Source of the DNA: Fodinibacter sp963747405 | GTDB lineage: Bacteria > Actinomycetota > Actinomycetes > Actinomycetales > Dermatophilaceae | DNA length: 64,000 nt | Direction: 5' to 3' | Assembly: GCA_963747405.1 (NCBI GenBank) | Contig: CAVVFG010000025.1 | Span: 124,001-188,000 of the forward strand | Shown here: positions 1 to 8,204 of the stretch, in pieces | Numbering within the stretch: the first letter of the stretch is position 1 | Layout: every line of letters starts with the position of its first letter | The notes under the pieces: generated by a model | Told to the model about the DNA's origin: nothing | The model's database searches: none | What the model saw: only the letters and a program-made list of their open reading frames with translations | Translations under genes and position numbers: made by a program

Positions 1-1
1 C

Positions 2-754
2 AACATCGAGATCTCCCAGCGCCTCGCCGCCGCCCTGCCCGCCTACCTGGTGGTCGTCGTGGGGCTCTCCCTCATCATCCTCATGCTGGTGTTCCGCTCG
101 ATCGTGGTGCCCGTCGTCGCCACGGCCGGCTTCCTGCTCTCGGTCGGTGCGGCGTTCGGCGCCACCGTGGCCGTGCACCAGTGGGGCTGGCTGGGCAGCG
201 TGCTCGGTGTCACCCAGCCCGGGCCGCTGCTGTCGTTCATGCCGATCATCCTCATCGGCGTGCTCTTCGGCCTGGCCATGGACTACCAGATGTTCCTCGT
301 CTCGGGCATGCACGAGGCCCGCTCGCACGGCCAGGACGCCCGCACCGCGGTGCGCGCCGGGTTCGTGCACGGGGCCAAGGTCGTGACCGCGGCGGCGATC
401 ATCATGACCTCGGTGTTCCTCGGCTTCGCGTTCTCCCACCTGGTGATGGTGCGCCCCATCGGGTTCGGCCTGGCCGTGGGCGTGCTCGTGGATGCCGTGC
501 TGGTGCGGATGACGCTGACCCCGGCGGTCATGCACCTGCTCGGCGACCGCGCCTGGTACCTGCCGCGCTGGCTCGGCCGGGTGCTCCCCGACCTCGACGT
601 CGAGGGCGTGAAGCTCGCCGAGCGCTTGGAGTCCGGAGCGCTGGGGAGCGCGCGCCCGGCATCCGAGGCGGATGACGCGGATGACGCCGCCAACGCCGAG
701 AGGCGGCCGGACGGCGAGCCGGGGCGCGAGGAGAGCGAGACCGCCCGCGTCTGA
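2..754 (+). CDS. MMPL/RND-family transporter, C-terminal part (5' end outside window)
   Basis: The reading frame is open from base 2, so only the last ~250 residues are present. They show four or five hydrophobic membrane spans, including the opening Leu/Val/Ile-rich helix, and the RND-type signature around 'GLAMDYQMFLVSGMHEA' in which an Asp lies in a membrane helix followed by a charged cytoplasmic loop. The last ~50 residues are a charged, low-complexity Asp/Glu/Arg-rich cytoplasmic tail. MMPL proteins export lipids or drugs using the proton gradient; the substrate cannot be told from this fragment. The next gene starts 190 bases downstream and appears to be a separate unit. Confidence 0.9.
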   Translation, partial: NIEISQRLAAALPAYLVVVVGLSLIILMLVFRSIVVPVVATAGFLLSVGAAFGATVAVHQWGWLGSVLGVTQPGPLLSFMPIILIGVLFGLAMDYQMFLVSGMHEARSHGQDARTAVRAGFVHGAKVVTAAAIIMTSVFLGFAFSHLVMVRPIGFGLAVGVLVDAVLVRMTLTPAVMHLLGDRAWYLPRWLGRVLPDLDVEGVKLAERLESGALGSARPASEADDADDAANAERRPDGEPGREESETARV

Positions 755-943
755 CCGACGCCTGGTCGCACTCCGGGTGACGTACACCGGGTTCTCGCCC
801 GCTCCTGCGGGTCGGGACCGCGTGCACGTCGCACGATGCCGGGGCGGGAAGCCACATGGCAGGCACCGGCGCCACACAGGGAGCACATAGGTGGCGTCGG
901 CACGGTGGAGGTGTTCGCGCAGCCCCCACCCCAGGAGACCTCG

Positions 944-1291
944 ATGCCCACCACCCCCCGAGCAATCGGCCGGGCCAAGGCCCTCACCGCCGGCAGCATG
1001 CTCGCCGCCGCGGTCGCCACCGGCGGCGTGGCCGTGCACCTCGCCGACGCCCAGACCACCACCGCGGCCGCGAGCCCGACCGTCTCCGAGGACTCGGGCA
1101 CGGCGGCCGGCTCCTCCGGCACGACATCGGACGACACGGGCACCGGCTCCGACGACGACTCCTCGTCGGACGACGACTCCACCTCGTCCTCGTCGAGCGG
1201 CACCTCCGCCAGCACGTCGAACGGCTTCTCGCAGCCGGGACCCGTCGCCCCGGCCCAGGCCCCCGCCCAGTCGAGCACCAACGGCTCGTGA
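944..1291 (+). CDS. Small secreted or anchored Ser/Asp-rich protein at head of ApbE operon
   Basis: 115 residues. The ATG at 944 is preceded by an AGGAG at 933. Residues ~9-32 form a signal-peptide-like hydrophobic stretch after basic residues, and the rest is a Ser/Thr/Asp/Gly-rich, probably disordered region ending in ...STNGS. It sits 4 bases before an ApbE flavin transferase and leads an operon of electron-transfer proteins. In comparable actinobacterial loci this place is often taken by an FMN-binding protein with a similar Ser-rich linker; here no FMN-binding domain follows. Several [ST]-G-T-[ST] tetrapeptides loosely resemble the ApbE acceptor motif, but the match is weak. Function unknown; exported electron carrier or carrier scaffold is inference. 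Confidence 0.75.
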   Translation: MPTTPRAIGRAKALTAGSMLAAAVATGGVAVHLADAQTTTAAASPTVSEDSGTAAGSSGTTSDDTGTGSDDDSSSDDDSTSSSSSGTSASTSNGFSQPGPVAPAQAPAQSSTNGS

Positions 1292-1295
1292 CGCC

Positions 1296-2357
1296 ATGAC
1301 CACGGCCACCAGCACCCAGGGTGCATCTGCCGCCGTCGCCCTCCCGACGCTCCCGGTCCTGCGGCATCCGCAGGGCGGTTGCGCCACACCGGAGCCGAGC
1401 GCGACCTACGACGCCTCGGATGCCGTGGGCACCCAGTTCCGCGCCATCGGCACCACCGTGCGCCTCCTCACCACCGACCCGCGTGCTCTGGCGCCGGCGA
1501 CGGACCTGCTGCGCCGCCACCTCGAGGCCCTGGACCTCGCGGCGAGCCGGTTCCGCCTCGACTCCGAGGTGTGCCGGCTCGCCGCCGCGGCAGCCGACGG
1601 CCCCGCGCGCCTGCCGGCCTCGCCGGTGCTGGCCGGGGCGGTGCGGGCCGCCCTGCACGCGGCCCGGATCACCGGTGGCCTGGTCGACCCCACGGTCGGC
1701 ACCGCGGTCGTCGTGAGCGGCTACGACGCCGACATCGACGTCGTGCGCGCCCGCACCGGTCCCAGCGGCACGGCCGCCGGTGCTGGGGCCCCCGTTCCTG
1801 GCTGGCGGTCCGTGACCATCGACGCCGACGGCCTCCTCAGCGTCCCTCGCGGCTGCCTGCTCGACCTCGGAGCCGGCGCCAAGGCCCACGCGGCCGACGC
1901 CGCGGCATCCCGGATGGCCGCCCACCTGCCCGGCGGCTTCCTCGTCAACCTGGGCGGCGACATCGCCCTCTCCGGCGACAGCCCGCGCGATGGCTGGAGC
2001 ATCTCCGTCGACGGCTCCTCGACCCCCGGCCGCGAGGTGGTGGCCCTGGTCTCCGGTCAGGCCATTGCCACGAGCTCGACCCGCCTGCGCACCTGGCCCG
2101 GCGCCGACGGCGCGCTCCGCCACCACATCGTCGACCCCCGCACCGGTCGCACGGCACCCGCACACTGGGCCGAGGTCACCTGCGTGGCCGCCACCGCCCT
2201 GGAGGCGAACGCCGCCTCGACCGCGGCGGTGGTGCTGGGCGCCGAGGCGCCGCACTGGCTTGCCGCACACGGCATCCCGGCCAGGTTGGAGCACCTCGAC
2301 GGCCGCGCCGTGCACACGCCCGGCTGGCCCGTCCCGGCCTCGGAGGTGAGGGCGTGA
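1296..2357 (+). CDS. apbE: FAD:protein FMN transferase (ApbE family)
   Basis: 353 residues. ApbE enzymes split FAD and attach FMN through a phosphoester bond to Ser/Thr of exported redox proteins. Visible family marks are 'GTQFRAIGTTVRLL' near residue 47, the glycine-rich 'LDLGAGAKAHAAD' and 'GGFLVNLGGDIALSG' flavin-binding segments in the middle, and 'HHIVDPRTGR' followed by 'TAPAHWAEVTCVA' near the C-terminus. There is no clear N-terminal lipoprotein signal, unlike many Gram-negative homologues. The ATG at 1296 follows the upstream gene by 4 bases and the stop overlaps the GTG start of the next gene (GTGA), so translation is probably coupled. The natural substrate is not obvious in this operon. 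Confidence 0.9.
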   Translation: MTTATSTQGASAAVALPTLPVLRHPQGGCATPEPSATYDASDAVGTQFRAIGTTVRLLTTDPRALAPATDLLRRHLEALDLAASRFRLDSEVCRLAAAAADGPARLPASPVLAGAVRAALHAARITGGLVDPTVGTAVVVSGYDADIDVVRARTGPSGTAAGAGAPVPGWRSVTIDADGLLSVPRGCLLDLGAGAKAHAADAAASRMAAHLPGGFLVNLGGDIALSGDSPRDGWSISVDGSSTPGREVVALVSGQAIATSSTRLRTWPGADGALRHHIVDPRTGRTAPAHWAEVTCVAATALEANAASTAAVVLGAEAPHWLAAHGIPARLEHLDGRAVHTPGWPVPASEVRA

Positions 2358-2917
2358 ACGAGCTGCTCTGGTACGTCTCGCGGGCCACCGGGCTGGTCAG
2401 CCTCGCCCTGCTCACCGTGGTGCTGGTTCTCGGGGCGGTCACCTCCGGCCGCCGCGCCCCCCACGGCGAGCACGCCACCGTGCTGATGGGCCTGCACCGT
2501 TGGCTCTCGCTCGGCATGGTCGCCTTCCTCGGGGTGCACGTCGCGACGGCGGTCGCCGAGACCTACGTGTCGATCGACGCCGTCTCCGCGATCGTGCCCT
2601 TCACCAGCGGCTACGAACCGCTCTGGGTGGGCCTGGGCACCCTCGCGGTCGACCTGCTCATCGCGGTCACCGCCACCTCGTGGCTGCGGCACCGCCTCCC
2701 CGAGCGCGCCTGGCGCGCAGTCCACCTCACGGCGTACCTCCTCTGGCCGCTCGCCCTCGTGCACGGCTTCGCCCTGGGCACGGCGAGCGAGCCGCTGTTG
2801 AGGGCCGGCACCGTTGCCTGTGGGCTGGTCGGGGTCGCCGCGCTCGCCTGGCGTGGCACCACCCGGCACGCCGACGCGTCCCGCCGCGCCGAGGTCCTCA
2901 CCCAGGAGTGGTCATGA
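2354..2917 (+). CDS. Ferric-reductase-like transmembrane haem-b protein
   Basis: 187 residues with five or six hydrophobic helices beginning directly at the N-terminus. Conserved His residues in 'LHRWLSLGMVAFLGVHV' and 'RAVHLTAYLLWPLALVHG' are spaced as in ferric-reductase-like domain proteins (MsrQ/NOX-type), where pairs of His bind two haems b and pass electrons across the membrane. The GTG start at 2354 overlaps the apbE stop, and the stop lies within the start of the next gene. Lying between a flavin transferase and cytoplasmic NuoF-like and ferredoxin genes, it most likely carries electrons from the cytoplasm to an exported flavin acceptor; that direction is inference. Confidence 0.85.
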   Translation: MNELLWYVSRATGLVSLALLTVVLVLGAVTSGRRAPHGEHATVLMGLHRWLSLGMVAFLGVHVATAVAETYVSIDAVSAIVPFTSGYEPLWVGLGTLAVDLLIAVTATSWLRHRLPERAWRAVHLTAYLLWPLALVHGFALGTASEPLLRAGTVACGLVGVAALAWRGTTRHADASRRAEVLTQEWS

Positions 2918-4020
2918 GAAGCGACCTCCTCGACCTGCTCGACGCGGCAGGCCTCACCGGCCGCGGCGGCGCCGCGTTCAGCACCGCCGTCAAGGTGCGC
3001 GCCGCCCGCGAGGAGGGCGCCGCCGTCGTCGTGAACGCCTGCGACGGCGAGATCGGGGCGGCCAAGGACGCCTACGTCGTCGAGCACCACCTCGCCGAGC
3101 TGGTGCGCGGCGCCGAGCTGGTGACCCCGGCCCGCGCCCGCAGCGTGCGGTTCGCCGCCCACCGCGGCTCGCATACCGCCACCCTCCTGCAGCGGGCCGG
3201 CCTCGACGTCATCGAGGCGCCCGCACGCTACGTGTCGTCGGAGGAGACCTCGCTGATCTCCCTCGCCCACGGCCGGCTGGCCCGGCCGATGACCAAGCGG
3301 ATGCCGTTCGTGCGCGGCGGGCGCGACGCCGACGGTCGGGCGGTGCGCCCCACGGTCGTGCTCAACGCCGAGACCGTGTGGCGGGTCGCCCAGGTGGCGG
3401 CGAACGGCCCGGCCTGGTTCCGCTCGTTCGGTACCACGGACGAGCCGGGGCCGCGGCTGGTCACCCTGACCGGTGCGGTCGGGCACCCCGGGGTGCTCGA
3501 GACCGAGGCGGGTCGGCCGCTCGCCGAGCTCCTCGACTGCGCATCGGCCGACCCCGGCGCGCAGCACCTCGTGATCGGTGGGCTCGGTGGGGCGCTCGTC
3601 CCGCTGGCAGCCGCCCGAGGGCTGGCCTGGTCCAGTGCCGACCTGGCGCGCGTCGGCGGGTCGGTCGGCCCCGGCGTCATCGACGTGCTCGACCCCCTCC
3701 GCTGCCCGGTCGCGGTCGTCGACTCCTACCTGCGGTTCGCCGCCGGGGAGTCCGCCGGCCAGTGCGGGCCGTGCATGTTCGGCGTGCCGGCGCTGGCCGA
3801 CGCCTGGCACGACCTGCTGGTGCATCGCCCGACCTCGGCCCGCACCGACGCCGTGCGCGCGCACGCCGGGTTGCTCCCCGACCGCGGTGCCTGCCGCTTC
3901 CCCGACGGTGTCGCCCGGTTCGGGGCGAGCGCCCTACGGGCCCTCGGGCCGCACCTGGCGGCGCACCGCGACGGCCGCTGCCCCACCGAGAGGACGTCCC
4001 GTGTCACGAGCCCAGCCTGA
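2914..4020 (+). CDS. NuoF-like flavin/iron-sulfur oxidoreductase with an altered Cys cluster
   Basis: 368 residues, ATG at 2914 with AGGAG at 2903, overlapping the previous stop by 4 bases. It has the NuoF order: 'GRGGAAFSTAVKVRAA' FMN site near residue 17, an 'NACDGEIGAAKD' segment corresponding to the NADH-site 'NADEGEPGTFKD', an SLBB-like middle, and a C-terminal iron-sulfur region. In NuoF the 4Fe-4S motif is C-x2-C-x2-C plus a distal Cys. Here it reads ESAGQCGPC with a distal GACRF, so the first Cys is Ala. It is shorter than NuoF. A role as flavoprotein linking NAD(P)H or ferredoxin to the membrane haem protein fits the operon; the donor is not known. Confidence 0.85.
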   Translation: MRSDLLDLLDAAGLTGRGGAAFSTAVKVRAAREEGAAVVVNACDGEIGAAKDAYVVEHHLAELVRGAELVTPARARSVRFAAHRGSHTATLLQRAGLDVIEAPARYVSSEETSLISLAHGRLARPMTKRMPFVRGGRDADGRAVRPTVVLNAETVWRVAQVAANGPAWFRSFGTTDEPGPRLVTLTGAVGHPGVLETEAGRPLAELLDCASADPGAQHLVIGGLGGALVPLAAARGLAWSSADLARVGGSVGPGVIDVLDPLRCPVAVVDSYLRFAAGESAGQCGPCMFGVPALADAWHDLLVHRPTSARTDAVRAHAGLLPDRGACRFPDGVARFGASALRALGPHLAAHRDGRCPTERTSRVTSPA

Positions 4021-4249
4021 CCAGCGCACCCCCGCAGCCGCCCGCGCCGCGGCGCCCCGGCATCCGCAGCTGCGGGTGGACCGGATCGCCTGCACCGGCC
4101 ACGGGATGTGCGCGAGCCTGCTGCCGCGACAGGTGCGCCTCGACGCGTGGGGCTACCCCGTCGTCGACGACGCCGCGGTGCCGCTCGCCGACGGCGAGGC
4201 CGCCATCCGGTTCTGCCCGGCCCGCGCGCTGTACTGGTCGCAGCCCTAG
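4001..4249 (+). CDS. Small 3Fe-4S/4Fe-4S-type ferredoxin
   Basis: 82 residues. The GTG at 4001 overlaps the end of the NuoF-like gene by 20 bases. The Cys pattern is CTGHGMC followed by a distal RFCPARAL, that is C-x5-C and C-P. This is the pattern of the single-cluster 3Fe-4S ferredoxins often found with actinobacterial cytochromes P450. No P450 gene is nearby; here it is most likely the soluble electron donor or acceptor of the NuoF-like protein. The first ~20 residues are Pro/Ala/Arg-rich and probably disordered. Its TAG stop is shared, as CTAG, with the stop of the convergent LysR gene. Confidence 0.88.
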   Translation: MSRAQPDQRTPAAARAAAPRHPQLRVDRIACTGHGMCASLLPRQVRLDAWGYPVVDDAAVPLADGEAAIRFCPARALYWSQP

Positions 4250-5160
4250 CGGCTGCTCGGGCGGCGCGTCGCCGAGCTCGGGTGGGCGATCAGCTCCTTG
4301 AGCACCTCCACCGCCCGCACCACCGGAGGGTTGGGCGCGGGCCGGTCGTGCACCACTGCCGCGAGGTGCCGCACCGGCGTCGGCGCGGCGATGCCGAGCC
4401 GCACGACGGCGGCCGGAAGGTTGCGAGCGGCGAGCCGCGGCAGCACCGAGACCCCGATGCCGGCGGCGACGAAGCCGATCGCGGTGTAGTGGTCCTGGGC
4501 CTGCACGCTGAACCGCGGGCGGAACCCGGCCGCGCTGCACGCCGCCACCACCAGGCGGTGCCCCGGGGAGCGGGGGTAGTCGTTGCTCACCCAGGTCTCG
4601 CCCCGCAGGTCGGCGAGGGCGATGGTCCCCGCGTCGGCCAGCGGGTGGCCGCGCGGCACGATCGCCACGAACGGGTCCTCGGTGAGCTCGGTGCGCGTGT
4701 AGCCGCCCGGCAGCGAGCCGCCCGGCGGGTCGATGACCAGGTCGATGTCGAGCCGTGGCATCCGCTGCTCGACCTCGTTGAGCACCAGCTCGAGCACCAG
4801 GTCGGGGAACTCGGCGGCCAGTCGCTTGACGAGGGCCGGCATCCAGCTGGCGCCGGCCGAGGCGAAGTAGCCGATCGACAGGCGGCCCGAGCGGCCGTCG
4901 CGCAGGTCGGCGACCACCGAGTCGAGGCGGTTCCACTGGCTCATCACCTCGTCGCTCTGGGCGTCGAGGACCAGCGCCGCCTCGGTGGGGGCGATGCCGC
5001 GCCCGACGCGCTGGAACAGGGTCAGCCCGGTCTCCTTCTGCAGCGCCGACAGGTGCTGGCTGACCGCCGACGAGGTGAGCCCGAGGTTGTCGGCGGCAGC
5101 CTGCACCGAGCCGCTGGCGACGACGGACCGGAACACCCGCAGGCGGTGGGGATCGAGCAT
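4246..5160 (-). CDS. LysR-family transcriptional regulator
   Basis: 304 residues. The N-terminal winged helix-turn-helix is typical: 'MLDPHRLRVFRSVVASGSV' followed by 'AAADNLGLTSSAVSQHLSAL' (recognition helix, residues ~20-40). The C-terminal part has the two-lobed periplasmic-binding-like effector domain, with 'LSIGYFASAGASWMPALVK' at the start of lobe one. It is divergent from a 55-residue ORF, with a LysR-type inverted repeat in the 80-base gap, and convergent with the ferredoxin operon, sharing a CTAG stop overlap. The effector is unknown. LysR proteins usually repress themselves and activate the divergent gene, so the small ORF or a distant gene could be the target. Confidence 0.93.
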   Translation of the reverse strand: MLDPHRLRVFRSVVASGSVQAAADNLGLTSSAVSQHLSALQKETGLTLFQRVGRGIAPTEAALVLDAQSDEVMSQWNRLDSVVADLRDGRSGRLSIGYFASAGASWMPALVKRLAAEFPDLVLELVLNEVEQRMPRLDIDLVIDPPGGSLPGGYTRTELTEDPFVAIVPRGHPLADAGTIALADLRGETWVSNDYPRSPGHRLVVAACSAAGFRPRFSVQAQDHYTAIGFVAAGIGVSVLPRLAARNLPAAVVRLGIAAPTPVRHLAAVVHDRPAPNPPVVRAVEVLKELIAHPSSATRRPSSR

Positions 5161-5175
5161 CCAGCAATCATAAGC

Positions 5176-5199
5176 GTTACTTCACTACTGGTAAGTAAC
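5176..5199. promoter_or_regulatory. LysR-type inverted repeat in divergent promoter
   Basis: GTTACTT (5176-5182), 10-base spacer, AAGTAAC (5193-5199): a perfect 7-bp dyad in the AT-richer gap between the LysR start (5160) and a small ORF (5241). Its position 16 bases from the LysR start fits autoregulation. Confidence 0.7.
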
Positions 5200-5240
5200 T
5201 TCGCGTTGTGCTGAACAGTTTTCCGGCGCAGGATTGAGGC

Positions 5241-5408
5241 ATGAGAACCACGACCTTCACCGCCGACAAGGCGCGTAGCATCGCCGCCCGCCTCCGCACC
5301 AGCCGTCACCACGGCGGGGGCTGGAGCACCCACGCCGACCGCGACATGGCGCGCGAGTCCTTCGAGCTCCAGGTCATCGCCCAGACCAGCCACGACCGCG
5401 TCATCTGA
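5241..5408 (+). CDS. Hypothetical 55-residue protein divergent from LysR
   Basis: ATG at 5241, stop at 5406-5408. The product is basic at the N-terminal half (TADKARSIAARLRTSRHH), Gly-rich in the middle and amphipathic at the end; no signal peptide, membrane helix or Cys. Upstream 'AGGATTGAGG' can serve as a ribosome site. Coding character is moderate (G/C at most third positions). I do not recognise a family. Its place opposite the LysR gene with the dyad between suggests it may be the LysR target. It could also be non-coding. Confidence 0.5.
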   Translation: MRTTTFTADKARSIAARLRTSRHHGGGWSTHADRDMARESFELQVIAQTSHDRVI

Positions 5409-5448
5409 ACCGCACCGCGCGCGGGAGCAGCAGCACAGCGCCCGGCCC

Positions 5449-6153
5449 TCACACCACCACCTGGCGCAGGGTCAGCGTCGTCCGTGGGCTCTGCGCCTCC
5501 AGCTCGGCGCGCTGGGCGAGGTAGAGCTCGGCACAGGCCAGGGCGTCGGTGAGCGCCTCGTGCGCCCGGTAGACCGGTAGCCCGCGCCGCTCGCGGGCGG
5601 TCCACAGCCGCAGCGCCCCGGGCCGCGGCTCGGCTCCCCACCCCCCAGCCACCACCCGCCGCTCGAGCTCGAAGGTGTCGACGACGACGCACGGCATTCC
5701 GGCGCCCCAGGCCCGCTCGCACGCCGCCGAGAGGAACTCCGTCTCGATCCGGGCGAAGTGCGCGAGCAGCACCCGGCCCGCGAGCGCGCCGAGCAGGCAC
5801 CCCACGGCCTCGGACAGCGGCACCCCGCCGGCGAGCCGGTCGTCGGTGAGCCCGTGCACCGTGGCGCTCTGGCCCACGCCGGCGGTACCGCCGTCGTCGC
5901 GCACCACCACCCGCCCCACCCCGCCGAGCCCGATGCGGCCCCCGTCGACGGGCAGCCAGCCGATCGACAGCACCCGGTCGCGGCGCGGGTCGAGCCCGGT
6001 GGTCTCGATGTCGACCGCCAGCAGCCGCAGGTCGGCAAGGGGCGTGTCGAGCCCGGGCAGCGGCACCGACAGGTAGTCGGCCAGGGGCCCGGGAGCCGCC
6101 GCCCGTGCGGCCCGCGCGCGCCGCTGCTCGGGGGTGCGGCGGAACAGGTTCAC
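5449..6153 (-). CDS. DnaQ-like DEDDh 3'-5' exonuclease
   Basis: 234 residues. All exonuclease motifs are visible: ExoI 'LLAVDIETTGLDP' (~residues 43-55, catalytic Asp and Glu), ExoII around 'LLAHFARIETEFL', and ExoIII 'HEALTDALACAELYL' with the His and Asp of the DEDDh type. The 'ATVHGLTDD' segment is typical of the PolC/DnaQ epsilon-like family. The N-terminus has a basic stretch. The GTG start overlaps the stop of the upstream DUF294 gene by 4 bases, so the two are coupled. This exonuclease-DUF294 pairing is common in bacteria, but its substrate is not established; a signalling nucleotide or short RNA/DNA is possible. Confidence 0.9.
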   Translation of the reverse strand: MNLFRRTPEQRRARAARAAAPGPLADYLSVPLPGLDTPLADLRLLAVDIETTGLDPRRDRVLSIGWLPVDGGRIGLGGVGRVVVRDDGGTAGVGQSATVHGLTDDRLAGGVPLSEAVGCLLGALAGRVLLAHFARIETEFLSAACERAWGAGMPCVVVDTFELERRVVAGGWGAEPRPGALRLWTARERRGLPVYRAHEALTDALACAELYLAQRAELEAQSPRTTLTLRQVVV

Positions 6154-8021
6154 GAGATGTACTGCAGGGGGTAGCGGTGCGACAGCGCCGACTGGGCGCC
6201 GCGCACGATCGCGAACGCCTCGCGCAGGTGCCGCTTGTCGAAGCTGGACAGCGCGTCCGGGGAGACGAAGTTGTCGATCGGCTCGCCCCGCCGCACCTGG
6301 GCCGCCTGGTGGCGCAGCCGCACGTAGGAGATGAACTCGAACGCGTCGCGCAGGTCGTCGGCCCGCTCGGCGCCGAAGATGCCGGCCTGGCGCGCCGCCT
6401 CGATGCGCGCCTGCGTGTTCACCGCCGGGCTGCCCACCGAGAGCGAGTGAGCCCGGGCCAGCTCGACCACTGCCCCGATGCCGCCGCGCTTGATGTCGAG
6501 GGTGTCCTTGTGGTCGCCGGCCTTCTCGAGCACGAAGCCGCGGAAGAACCCGAGCGGGGGCTCGTTGGCGGTCGCGTTCTTGGCGAGGTGCGCGAGGAAG
6601 ACCTTCGCTTGCGGGGATGCCGCGAGCACGTGGCGCCGCAGCTGGGCGAAGAGCCCCCCGTCACCGTGCACCGGCCGCATGTCGAAGAAGATGCTCGCGC
6701 CGAGGATGGCGTCGGGCACCGGCTGGTGCAGCCAGGAGGAGAACTCCTGGCGCCACCTCGCCAGCGGCGCGCGCCAGCGCGGGTTGGTCGCCATCACGTC
6801 GCCGGTGCAGCGCGGGTAGCCGCAGGTGACCAGGTCGTCGACCACCCGGGTCGCGAGCGCCTCGAACCAGGCTGCGTGCTCGGGCCGCATCGAGTCGGCG
6901 ACGATGATGGCGTTGTCCTGGTCGGCCGCCAGGGCCTGCTCGAGCCGCGCCCGGGAGCCCAGCGCCACCCAGCAGTAGGGCACCGGGGGCGGGCCGAGGT
7001 CGGCCTCGGCGAGCGCGATCACGCGCCGCTCCACGGCATCCCCCACCGCGGTAACGACCCGGCCGATGTCGTCGGCCGAGGCATCCTGCTCCACCAGGGC
7101 CTGCACCATCTGGGGCAGCCGGTCGGCCACCGCGGCCACGCCGGCGACGTCGGCCTGCTTGGCGATGTCACCGGCGAGGTAGACGGGGTTGGCCTGCTCC
7201 AGGCGCAGCAGGTCGGTGGTGGTGACGATGCCCACCGGCAGCCCACCGGCGTCGACGATCGGCAGGTGGTGGATGTGCCGCCCCACCATCTCGAGCAGCA
7301 CCTCGAAGGCCAGCGCGTCGACGGCCCCGGTGACCGGGTCGGCGGTCATCACGGTGGTGACGGCCACCCCGGGGTCGACTCCCGCGGCGAGCACCCGGGT
7401 GCGCAGGTCGCGGTCGGTGACGATTCCGGCGAGCCGCCCGCCGCCCATCACGAGCAGTGAGGACACCCGGTGCTGCGACATCACCTGCGCCGCCTCCCGC
7501 ACGGTCGAGGTGGTGGCCACCGCCACCGGCTCGCGCCCCACGAGGTCGCGCACGCGCGTCTTGAGGATGGCGCTCCCGGTCGAGCTCAGCTGCAGTGCGG
7601 CGACCGCACCGCTCATCCGGCTGGTCCGCTGGGCGTCGAAGAAGGAGTCGACCTCGAGGTGGTCGGCGCACAGCTGGTGGAAGTCCTCCGCGGGCAGGAG
7701 CAGGGCCAGCGAGTCCTCGATGGCGGTGACGTCGAAGGTCGACGGGTTTCCCTGGGTGAGCGTGATGGAGCCGAAGCACGACCCCTCACCGCCGCGGTCG
7801 ACCAGGCTGCCCTGCGCATCGTGCACCTCGGCCGCCCCGGAGCGCAGCACGTACAGGTGCGCGTTGTCGCGGCCGCGCTCGATGAGCTTGGTGCCGCGGC
7901 GGAAGTACTCGATGCTCATCCGCGCCGGCAGCGTGGTGAGCACGGCGTCGGGCAGCACGTCGAAGGGCTCGTGGCGCGCGAGGAAGTCGCGCACCTCGGA
8001 CAGCTCGACGTCGAGGGCCAT
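6150..8021 (-). CDS. cNMP-binding / CBS-pair / DUF294 nucleotidyltransferase-like signalling protein
   Basis: 623 residues with three regions. Residues ~15-130 form a cyclic-nucleotide-binding-type beta barrel ('FRRGTKLIERG', 'EGSCFGSITLTQG'). Residues ~150-280 are two CBS motifs ('VMSQHRVSSLLVMGGGRLAGIVTDRDL' region and 'HHLPIVDAGGLPVGIVTTTDL' region). The rest is DUF294: 'ALGSRARLEQ' and 'DQDNAI' form the GS...D-x-D nucleotidyltransferase signature, followed by the DUF294 C-terminal helices. The first Met that keeps the cNMP domain intact was chosen. Sensor of adenine nucleotides controlling a transferase, coupled to the exonuclease, is family-based inference. Confidence 0.9.
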   Translation of the reverse strand: MALDVELSEVRDFLARHEPFDVLPDAVLTTLPARMSIEYFRRGTKLIERGRDNAHLYVLRSGAAEVHDAQGSLVDRGGEGSCFGSITLTQGNPSTFDVTAIEDSLALLLPAEDFHQLCADHLEVDSFFDAQRTSRMSGAVAALQLSSTGSAILKTRVRDLVGREPVAVATTSTVREAAQVMSQHRVSSLLVMGGGRLAGIVTDRDLRTRVLAAGVDPGVAVTTVMTADPVTGAVDALAFEVLLEMVGRHIHHLPIVDAGGLPVGIVTTTDLLRLEQANPVYLAGDIAKQADVAGVAAVADRLPQMVQALVEQDASADDIGRVVTAVGDAVERRVIALAEADLGPPPVPYCWVALGSRARLEQALAADQDNAIIVADSMRPEHAAWFEALATRVVDDLVTCGYPRCTGDVMATNPRWRAPLARWRQEFSSWLHQPVPDAILGASIFFDMRPVHGDGGLFAQLRRHVLAASPQAKVFLAHLAKNATANEPPLGFFRGFVLEKAGDHKDTLDIKRGGIGAVVELARAHSLSVGSPAVNTQARIEAARQAGIFGAERADDLRDAFEFISYVRLRHQAAQVRRGEPIDNFVSPDALSSFDKRHLREAFAIVRGAQSALSHRYPLQYIS

Positions 8022-8204
8022 GCCCCATCGTCGCAGCGCCGGCCGGCCCGGCGTGGACGCGCAGGGGCGTCGGCGCGCCCGGCGAGCGCCTTCCCTCGAC
8101 GAACGGCATCCGCGCAGGTCGCAAAGTCCCGCAACGTCGGTGCGGCTGCTGGAATGAGGCTCCGCGCCGCCGCCGGCGGCGCCCGAGAGGAAGGTGGGCA
8201 CGCC

